A stretch of 64,000 nucleotides of DNA, taken from NCBI RefSeq assembly GCF_900104385.1, contig NZ_FNJA01000008.1, forward strand, positions 1 to 64,000. Reading direction: 5' to 3'. Shown in pieces: positions 18,832-28,100 of the stretch; positions within the stretch are counted from its first letter, which is position 1, and every line of letters begins with the position of its first letter. The notes below the pieces were generated by a model that was given only the letters and a program-made list of their open reading frames with translations, was not told the origin of the DNA and did no database searches. Made by a program: the position numbers and the translations under genes. The DNA is from Rhodoferax sp. OV413. Its GTDB lineage: Bacteria; Pseudomonadota; Gammaproteobacteria; Burkholderiales; Burkholderiaceae_C.

Positions 18832-21800
18832 TCAGCGGTCCAAGCTGGTGTTGACGTTGCGTTGGCTGCCCGCAAACAGGTCTTCGTCGAACTTGAAGCG
18901 CAGGCGGATGTAGAAGCCACTGCGCGTGTACTCATAACCGGCCAGGTCCCGGTCGGCCGAAAAGCCTGACTTGTTGTAGCCCACGGACAACCACAGGTTT
19001 TGCTGCAGCAGGTAGCCGGCCTCTACGCCGTAAGCCCATTGCCGGGCCCGCTGCTGGCCGAACTGCACCGCACTCATCACACCCACATCCCACTTCTCGG
19101 TCACGTCGTACACCAGGCGGCCAGACAGCAGTTGGGCGTGGAAGTTGTCGCGTACCCCGTTTTCCAGGCTGTCACGCTGCCACTTGGCCGCAATGCGGCC
19201 AGTCGTCCACCAGGGACGACTCGGGTGGTAGTCAGCGTGCGCCGAGACGATGTGGGCACGCGTGGCCAAGTTGCCAACAGAGGCATCGCTGGCATCGCGT
19301 TCGGTTTTCAGCTCGTACTTGGCCAGCGCATTTACGCGGTTGGTATCGGTCTCGCGGTACGCCACACCAATCTGCGCGCGGTTTTGCAGTACGTCGCCGC
19401 GGGCGTCGTACTTGGTGAGCAGCAGGTAGTTGCGCCCCAGCAGCGTCCAATCCCGGGCCATCTTGCGCGCCGCCATGACCTGCCATAGCGTGGTGTTGAA
19501 CGCCTCGTTGCTGGTCGTATTGGCAATATCGCCGGAATGGCGGTATTCCACGCGGCTGGAGCCGCGCCACAGGGGGTGGGCGGTGTAGTCCACACCAGCC
19601 GATACCGCGTAGGCATCGGGTACATCACCTGAAAGTACCTGGACCCGTTCGACCGCCGTGTTCAGGCGCACTCCCTGCGCGACATCCCAGGCATTGCGCA
19701 CGCCCGAAGCCATTTGCAGGTCTCTGCCGCTCACAGCATCGCGCAAGCGGTACTCGCTGAACAACTGGGTGTCCTTGATGTAGGCCGAGTTGACGCCAAA
19801 AACAAAGGCATTGGCCTTGCGTTCGTCGGTGGTGATGGTGTTCACGCCCGACAGCCCGGTCTGCTGCTCGTAACGCCCGTACAGGCGGGTGCGCTCGGCA
19901 ATCTGATAGTCGCCACCGACTGCGAAACGCCGGCGCGGGTCGCCGCTGATGTCATGCTCAAGCTCACCGCCCAAGGTGAACTTGTCGCTGACGCGAAAGC
20001 CCAAGCCGCCGCGCACGGTCTGGCTGCTCAGCCCCGTGGTCTGGTTCGCCAGCGTACCGGCAAGCGAGGTACCTGAACTGACCACCACCAGGCCGCTGAC
20101 CGGATCAATCACCTGGTTGCCAAAGCCCACAGCGCTGCCGCCTGAGCCGGTAGCAATGCTGCTGGTGAGACCGGCCGTAGAACTGAACGGGGTTGAATAC
20201 AGCGCGGTCACGCTGCCCGCAGACTCATGCAGTGAGCGCAAGCCCACATCGGCGGTCAGGCGCTCGCTCAGCTTGAAGGCAGCACCCACCTGGACCGAGC
20301 TGCTGTCGGAAGCGCCCACGTTCAGATCCTCGCTGCGCTGTCCTTGCAGGTACAGCTTGGTGCTGTCGTCCAGCTTGTAGGCAGCGTAGATGCTGGCCTC
20401 ACCGCGGCCGCCGGTCAACGGTGCCGCCAGGTTGTTGAAGGTGGTGTCACTGCGGCCTACAAAAGCCCGCGCCGTGGTGCGATCCGCCTCGTGTGCCACC
20501 TCGATCCGCCACGCGTTGCCCGACACGTCACCGACGCGGCCGGCCATGCCCGGCAAGACAGACACATTGGTCGCATTGGTGTTGACCTCGCTCGTGGTGC
20601 GCGCGACTTCGGCCACCAACATGGTGTGTTCATCGATGCGCCAGCCAACGTTGGCGCTGCTCATGGCCTGCGATGCCAGCGGATTGCTGTCGCGCATCAC
20701 CGAGCCACCGATTTCCGCACTGCTGCCCAGACGCATCTGGCCATCGGCGCCCATCACCCAGAAGCTGTCTCCGCCCTGGTCAACCTCGTAGGTGATGCGC
20801 AGCGATACCGGATTCAGATTGGCATCGGCCGACGGCAGAAAGGTGTTGAGCAGAATGCGCCCGCTGAACGGCTCGAACGTGTAGTCGGATAGCCGCGCCA
20901 GTGCAGTGGTACTCAGTATGCGCGAAGGTTGCTCGCGGTCGCGTACGACGATCTCCACTTTCTCGCTGCCTTCGAGCACCGCGCTGTTGCGCAGCCCGTA
21001 CGGGCCGCTGCCCTGGCTGGAGAACTCTTCCACCACCTGCCGCAGCGAGTCGCGAAAGGCAAATACATTGCCCACAAAACCGCCATCCTCATGGTGGTAG
21101 CGCACGCCTGCTGCGCTGCGGTTGTAGTTGCCCAGACTGCGCTGCGCGAGTGTGGCCACGTTGCCGCCGCCAGTACGCTGGCTGAAACCGTCGCCTGTGG
21201 CGAAGTTACCCCACAGCAGATAGCTTTTGTCTTTATCGACCCGCACATAGAGGCGGCGGTCCGACAGTGCATCCGTACCGCGCAGCGAGGAGTCGCCGTA
21301 GACCGGATAGAACTCTTCAGTCTGGATATCGCGCAGCAAACGCGCGCGGGTCACCTTGTCGGAATCGTAGGCTGCCGTCAGCAGGTACTTGCCCTGGATC
21401 GTGCCGCGCAGGAAGAACGCACTGCGCGCCTCCAGGTTCGCCTTGCCGTTGTTGAACTCGCGGCCCCAGGCGCGGATCTCGCGCTCGAATGCATCCTCGC
21501 GCTCAGGGCGCACCAGCAGGCTGCGCTCTTTGCGCCCAAAATTGATGATGCCCTCGAGCAAACCGGCGGCGACCATTTCACGCATCTCGGGTACGAAGCT
21601 GACCACGCCGGACGCTTCCTGCGCCCCCACCGTAATGCGCAGCTGCACATCCTGCGGCGCCATCGGCGCCAACAGGGAGAAGCTGGCCACGCCATCCACC
21701 ACCCGGACCTGCACACCCGGCGTTACCCGGTCGGCATCACGCGCCATGGGGCCGGATTCATCCGTGCGCGCCCCGGGCACCAGCACGCGGCCACCACTGT

Positions 21801-22182
21801 GCTCAATGGTTGCCCAGGCCGGGCTTGCCAGCGGCTTGCCCTGGCCATCCAGCACGCGGATGGTGACAGGCACGGCCGTCTGCCCATCGGCAGGCACCGC
21901 GTTGCGGGCCACTTCCACCACGACCCGTTGGGCCGCCTGGTTCAGCGCGTAATCCACCTCGCCAACGGTGCCTGGGAAAACCGTAGCGGTTTGGCCAGGC
22001 ACAGGCTGCCCAGGGGTCGCCAGCGGGTACAAGGGCTGTGCGACACCGGTAACGGAAGTGCGTTCCGCTGCAGTCAGCGGCGCAAAGCGGACATCTTCGG
22101 ACTGCGCCCAGCCGGACGGAGCCAGGATGGCGCCGATCAGCAAGGCAATAGCGCTGCGTTGGGGGAGACGATTAGCGTGCAC
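18832..22182 (-). CDS. Large outer-membrane beta-barrel protein
   Basis: A 1116-residue exported protein. After a signal peptide (IALLIGAILAPSGWAQ) comes an Ig-like or invasin-like module (about 60-200; QRVVVEVARNAVPADGQTAV), a charged linker, and then a long alternating-hydrophobic region ending FYIRLRFKFDEDLFAG, as expected for a large barrel with a terminal aromatic beta-strand. It has no TonB box or plug domain that I can recognise, so a porin or surface-export role is more likely than siderophore uptake. The start is set at the GTG at 22182 because AAGGAG lies six bases upstream. That gives an 11-base overlap with the DUF11 gene and suggests translational coupling. The function is unknown. 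Confidence 0.75.
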   Translation of the reverse strand: MHANRLPQRSAIALLIGAILAPSGWAQSEDVRFAPLTAAERTSVTGVAQPLYPLATPGQPVPGQTATVFPGTVGEVDYALNQAAQRVVVEVARNAVPADGQTAVPVTIRVLDGQGKPLASPAWATIEHSGGRVLVPGARTDESGPMARDADRVTPGVQVRVVDGVASFSLLAPMAPQDVQLRITVGAQEASGVVSFVPEMREMVAAGLLEGIINFGRKERSLLVRPEREDAFEREIRAWGREFNNGKANLEARSAFFLRGTIQGKYLLTAAYDSDKVTRARLLRDIQTEEFYPVYGDSSLRGTDALSDRRLYVRVDKDKSYLLWGNFATGDGFSQRTGGGNVATLAQRSLGNYNRSAAGVRYHHEDGGFVGNVFAFRDSLRQVVEEFSSQGSGPYGLRNSAVLEGSEKVEIVVRDREQPSRILSTTALARLSDYTFEPFSGRILLNTFLPSADANLNPVSLRITYEVDQGGDSFWVMGADGQMRLGSSAEIGGSVMRDSNPLASQAMSSANVGWRIDEHTMLVAEVARTTSEVNTNATNVSVLPGMAGRVGDVSGNAWRIEVAHEADRTTARAFVGRSDTTFNNLAAPLTGGRGEASIYAAYKLDDSTKLYLQGQRSEDLNVGASDSSSVQVGAAFKLSERLTADVGLRSLHESAGSVTALYSTPFSSTAGLTSSIATGSGGSAVGFGNQVIDPVSGLVVVSSGTSLAGTLANQTTGLSSQTVRGGLGFRVSDKFTLGGELEHDISGDPRRRFAVGGDYQIAERTRLYGRYEQQTGLSGVNTITTDERKANAFVFGVNSAYIKDTQLFSEYRLRDAVSGRDLQMASGVRNAWDVAQGVRLNTAVERVQVLSGDVPDAYAVSAGVDYTAHPLWRGSSRVEYRHSGDIANTTSNEAFNTTLWQVMAARKMARDWTLLGRNYLLLTKYDARGDVLQNRAQIGVAYRETDTNRVNALAKYELKTERDASDASVGNLATRAHIVSAHADYHPSRPWWTTGRIAAKWQRDSLENGVRDNFHAQLLSGRLVYDVTEKWDVGVMSAVQFGQQRARQWAYGVEAGYLLQQNLWLSVGYNKSGFSADRDLAGYEYTRSGFYIRLRFKFDEDLFAGSQRNVNTSLDR

Positions 22183-25100
22183 CGTTGGCTCCTTCACGCG
22201 GCTGGACTATGGGTTGGTTGGCACTGTCGGTAGCTTGTTTCGGCATACGGACAGGCTTGCTTTCAAAACGCAATGCAGGCCCTTTCAGTTTTTCGGTTTC
22301 CACCGAGCGGATTTCCCCTTGGGCACGCCGTGCCTTGACCTGCTCCACGACCGGGTTGGAACAGCTGCCCTCGACAAAATCGGCGCGGTGCAGCTCCCCG
22401 TTCTTCAGGTCGATAAACAGGCTGTTGGCGTCGCCCAGATTGCGGTTGCTGGAGGTCGTCAGACGCGAACCGGTGGGCAAGGTGCGGGGGTCGACCTTCA
22501 GCACATGGCTATTGGGTGTCAACCCGCATTGGCTGTACTTGCCCTCGCTGTCGCTGACCAGGTACTGCCCCGACTCGAAGTACAAGCGCACGCCGGGAAT
22601 CCCCAGCTCTTCGGAGTCCTGGATGTGGTTTCCATTGCAGTCCACAAAAATCTTGCCCAGCACACAGGCTTGGTCGGTGAACACGCCACCCGTGACCTGT
22701 ACCTGGTGCGCGCCTTCGTTCGACTCAATGCTGTTAGCCACTGCTTGCAGTGCAGCCGTCAGGCAGCCCGCCGCGGTAGTGCAGCCATAGGCGCGGGCTG
22801 TATTGATGCCAGTGCCCTGCATGCTGCCGACGCCCACGCGCACCCGGTAGGTCAGGGTTGTGCTCTGGTTCAAACTCAACCCGCCCACGGTGAAGCCGAG
22901 AACCGGTCCCAAGCCGCCCGCAGGATCGGGGGCAGCCAAGCCGTTCACACGCGCCGTGCCACGGATGTAAGTGAAGCCGGCTGGCAGCCGGTCACGCACC
23001 GTGACTTGTGGCAGCGAGGAACCTGCTGTGCGGCGTACCACGATGGTGTAGAGCAAGGTATCGCCTACTTCGGCCACCCTGCGGCTACCGGTCTTGGACA
23101 ACACAAAGCCGGTTGCATTCATGGGATCCACCGGAATATGGTTGTTCACCACATTGGCCGAGCCGCCAGGGAACGCCAGGTTCAGGTTGAAACTGAAGTA
23201 GTACTGGGTGGTGGCCGCACCGCTGGACAGGCCGGCAGAAGTCGATGCACACGCACCTGGTGTCGTCAGTGGATTGCCTGCCGCTGCGGTAGGCGCTGTA
23301 TCGCTGGTCTGGACGACAGCCGGGTCGGGCGGTCCCGCCGAAACCGACAAGGTGGCGGCGCACACCGGGATCAGCGTGGAGGCGCCTGGCGCATAGCCGG
23401 CGGGTGCCGTCACGCTCAGGGTGTAGACGCCGGAAGGCGCAGTCGACAACAGCAGAAACTGGTAGCGGCCTGCGCTACCGGTGGTTTGCGACAGCGCCCC
23501 ACCCAGCAGCTGGGATGCATCAAAACCGGGTGGGCCAGACAAGGTGACCACAGCGCCTTGCACAGGCAAGCGGGTCACCGCGTCATACACCACACCCGCA
23601 GGGTCCAGCGGCAGGCTTTGCTGCAGGATGTTGTCGCCCGGAAGCAAGTTGATGTTGTGCAGCACACCTTGGGAGTTGTCTGCACCGCCGGGGTTGCCGG
23701 AACCCACCACGCCCGAGGTATAGGACTGGCCACTTTCATTCGGCACCGGCCGGCCATACAGATAGCTGGTGCTGGGCTCGCGGAAGCGCACTTCGTAGCC
23801 AGCCCCGGGCGCCAACGCCGTGAAGCTGTAGGCACCATTGCTGTCGGTTTGGGTGGTTGCCACCAGCACCCCGTTGTTCAGCAGTTCGACCGTCCAGTCG
23901 AGCACCACGGGCTCGCCCAGATCCTTGACGCGGTCGTGGTTGGCATCGCGCCACACGCTACCACTCACGGTGGCAGCGGATACCAACACCACCGAATCGC
24001 TGGCGCTGTTATTGCCATCAAATCCGGCCGGCTCGCCGCCACCCGATACCAGGGCGGTATTGGTCAGTACCTGGCCAGTGAGGCCACTGGCAACCGCCAC
24101 GCGCACCACCACAGGGTTGCCGCTGGCGCCTGCCGCAATTTCGGTCGTGCTGGTACAGCTGACGATGCTGCCGCCTACCGCACCTGTACAGGTCCAGCCG
24201 GTACCGGTAGCCAAAGCCGCCACGGTCATGCCGGTCGGCAGGGTATCCGTGAGGGTGATGGTTCCACTGGTAGCCACCGTGCCGATGTTGCGCGGCGTCA
24301 GGGTGAAGTAGCCGGAGCTGCTGCCCGACGCAAAGTTGGATGGCGCATGGGTTTTAGCCAATGCCAGGTCGGGCACCGCGCCCGGAATTTCGGCAAAGTT
24401 GTTCTCTGCAGACACCATATTGGCGCCCGACAAAGCAATGCCGGTGATACGGCTGCTGGTGGCAGTGGGGTTGCTGGCAGCTCCACCGGTGGAGCCGGCC
24501 GTTACCGTGCCATTGTTGGTGCCCGCAGGCTGGGACGCTTGCGTCAAGGTGTAGTTGCTGCCTTCGGGCACAGCGCTGAAGCGGAAGCTTCCGTCGGCCG
24601 CCGTGGTAGTCGTCAGCGATACAGGGTTGCCGTTGATATCGGTTCCCGTCAAAGCTACCGTCTGCCCGCCGATGCCGTGGTCCGGCGGGTTGTTCAACAC
24701 GCCGTTGTTGTTGTAGTCCAGGAACACCCGGCCCGAAACGCTGCGGCCATTGGGAATCTCGGCGAAGTCATTGGCCACCGACTGCGTATTGGGTGGCAAT
24801 ACGATGTTACGGATCGCACTGGGCAATACCGCAGGCGTGGAAGCCGTTCCCGCGGTACCGCCATTCGGTACGTTGCCCGCAGTGGTCACGCCATTGGATG
24901 TGCCAGCCGGCTGGCTGGGCTCGCGCACGCTGTACGTGCCCGGCAACAGGTTGCCAAAGCTGTAGCTACCGTCGGCTGCCGTCGTGGTGCTGGCCACCAC
25001 GGCGTTCGCACTGTTCAACAACTCGATCACTACGCTAGCCAAAGACGTATCCGCGCCATTGCGGATGCCGTTGTTATTGGTGTCCAGGAATACCGAACCC

Positions 25101-28100
25101 GCGATGGTCGAGGGAACTATCTCGGCAAAGTTGTTCTGTGTAGAGCCGGTGATCTGGCCACCCGCACCGTCACCATTCAGCACGATGCCCACGATCTGAC
25201 TGCTGCTTGCGCTCGGGTTCGACGCGCTGCCTGCAGTACCGGTGCTGCCACCGGTCTGCACCAGGCTGCCGGCCGTGGTGATGCCGTTAACGGTATTGCT
25301 GGGCTGCACCAGCTCGCACACCGAGTAGGTGGCAGCAGGCAGGCCGGCAAAAATATAGTTCCCCAGCACATCCGTAGCCACCGGGTTGGCCAGACCGCCC
25401 TGACTCACCAAGGGGCCAGCGCAGGAGTTACCAGCACGCAGTTCCACGCTCACACCGCTGATCGGTGTATCCACGCCGGATTCAAACGTGCCGTTCGGCG
25501 TGAGGTTGTTGTCGCGGAACACACGGCCGGAGATAAAGCCCTGGGTACTGACTGTCAGCGGCGCATTGGCAGCCTGCTGGTTATTACCCAGGTTGGTTTG
25601 CAGCGCACCCGCCGCGATGCTGTTGGTATGCGTACCGGGCGTCGCCGCCGTCACCTGCACGCTGATGCTGCAGCCGCCTGCAGGAATCAGGGCACCACTG
25701 GCATAGCTGACGGTGTTGGACGCAGCCGCCGCAGTCACGGGTCCTGGGCAGGTAGTCTGCACATTCGGCGTCGCAGCAACCAGCACCGGGCCCGGGGCGG
25801 TAGGCAGGGTATCGACCAGCGCGGCCGTCAATGTCAATGCCGTCGGGTTGTCGTTGCCCAGAAATATCGTCAGCGTAGACGTGCTATTGGGCGGAATGAC
25901 GGGTGGCGCAAACTGCTTGGAAACCACTGGCGGTGTGGACACCTGCAAACGCGCGCTGGTGGGCTCCTCGTTGCTGATGCCCTCAAACGTTGTGATAGCA
26001 CCCGCGGCAATCGTATTGGTGTACGCGCCCGAGATATTGCTGAGCACGTCCACCAGCAGATTGCAGGATGCATTCGCCGCCAGCGTTGCGCCGCTGATGC
26101 GTACCGAGGTACCCGATGCAACAGCCTGCACCGTGCCACCGGTACAAGTGGTCGAAGCGTTTGGCGTAATCGCCACCACCAGGCCAGACGGCAAGCTATC
26201 GGTCAGCGCAAGCGCTGTCAACGCGGTCGCGTTCGGATTGGTGATGCGGATGGTCAAGGTAGCAGCACTGCCGGCCGAGCGTGTTGCGCTGCCGGTGCTA
26301 AAACCTGCCGGGTTGCCAGCATCCAAAGTCTGGCCGTCTATCGCCTTGTGCACCAGCAGCGGCGCCTTGGCGCGCAGCACATCGGTTGCAGGCTGGGAAT
26401 TGCTCACGCCCACGCCGCCCGACGAGGCAGAAATCGCGCCTGCAGGAATCGTGTTGGTGTAGTCCCCTTGGGCAGCCACCAAGACATCCACTTCGGCATA
26501 GCAGTTGGTCGAGATGGCACCATTGGCGGCCCCCAGGTTGCCACCGGCCACCTGCACTTGGCTGGCAGTGGGCGCACTCACGGTGGCGCCGGTACAGGTG
26601 GTGCTCGGGTTGAAGCCGCTGGGCACGGTGACTCCGGCCGGCAGGTTGTCGACTACGGAAAGATTCGACACCGGCTGCGCCGTCGCGTTGAAGAAGGTGA
26701 TCCGCAAACGCGAGCGACCGCCGGGCTGCACCACTTTCGGTGTGAACTGCTTGGTCAGGCCCAGATTGCTCTGCGTCGTCAGGCTGGTAGTGGCCTGGCC
26801 GCTATTGCTCAGGCCCTGGTCAGTTGCAATCGAACCCGCAGGGATGAAGTTGGTGATACCGCCCACCGCCACCGATGTGACGTTGACCACCACGGTGCAA
26901 GCCGTGTTCGCCGCCATCGCCGCGCCCGACAAGGACACGGACTCCGCGCCTGCGACCGCTGTCACCACGCCCGCTGGGCAGTTGGTGGCGGTAGCCGGAT
27001 TCGAAGCCACGACCATGCCGTTGGAAGCCCCTGCGGCCGTCCCATTGGCGGTGAAGTAGTCGGTCAGGCGCAAGCCGGTAACGTTTTGCGTTCCGTTATT
27101 GACCGTTATCGTCAACTGGCTGACCTGGCCAGGGAATGTCAGCGTGCTGGGGTTGGTGGCCTTGGCCACCGTCAAACCCGAAGGCGCATTGAAAGCCAGG
27201 GTGGCACTCACCGCCGTCTGGTTGAACACACCGCCTGCAGCGGTAATGTTGCCCGCAGGAATGCTGTTGACCCAGTTCGCGCTGCCGGTGGTAACCACGT
27301 CGAACACCAGGTCGCAATTGCTGCCGCCAGCGATAGATGCGCCCGTCAAACTGATGCTGGACGCACCCGGCGTAGCCGTCACCGCGGTACTGCCCGCGCA
27401 CGTGGTGTAGGCATTGGGTGCCGGGGCAAGCAGCATGCCCGCTGGCAAGGGGTCGGTCGCTGCCACCTGGGTCAACGCCACCGCACCGTTGTTGTTCAAG
27501 CGCACAGTAACCCTGGAACTGCCGCCGGAAGATACCGACGTGGGCGAAAAGCTCTTGCTCGCTGCCAGCGACGAGGTGTAGACCAGCGTGGCCGTGTTCG
27601 AACTCTCCGGTGCCAGCGTATGGGTCAGGCCATTGCCATAGGTTTCGGTACCCGTCACCGTCGCGGTATTGTTGAAAGTGCCCGCAGGGCCGACCACGTC
27701 AAACTGCACCACGCACGAACCCGCGGCGCCCGCGCCGTTCGAGGCCCGGGCCGGCACGGTTGCGCCATTCATCGAAAACGAGGTTGCATTCGGCGTGGCC
27801 GTCAGCACCGGGCTGCCGGTGCAGGTGGTCGCAGCATTCGCCGGATTCGCCACGCGCATCTGCCCGCCACCGCTCACGGCCGCAGGCAGGTTGTCGCCCA
27901 GCGTCACATTGGTCAGCGGGTTGGCCGACAAGTTGTCCAAGCGAACCGTGACCCGCGACACAGCGCCTTCCGACAACGGCCCTGCCGGGCTGAAGCTCTT
28001 GTTGGCCGACAGCACCGCACCCGCGTGGATGCTGCCCGAAGCAGACGTTGCGCTGCCGTAGCACACCTGTGGGCCAGAGCCGTAGCACACGGAGCCCGCG

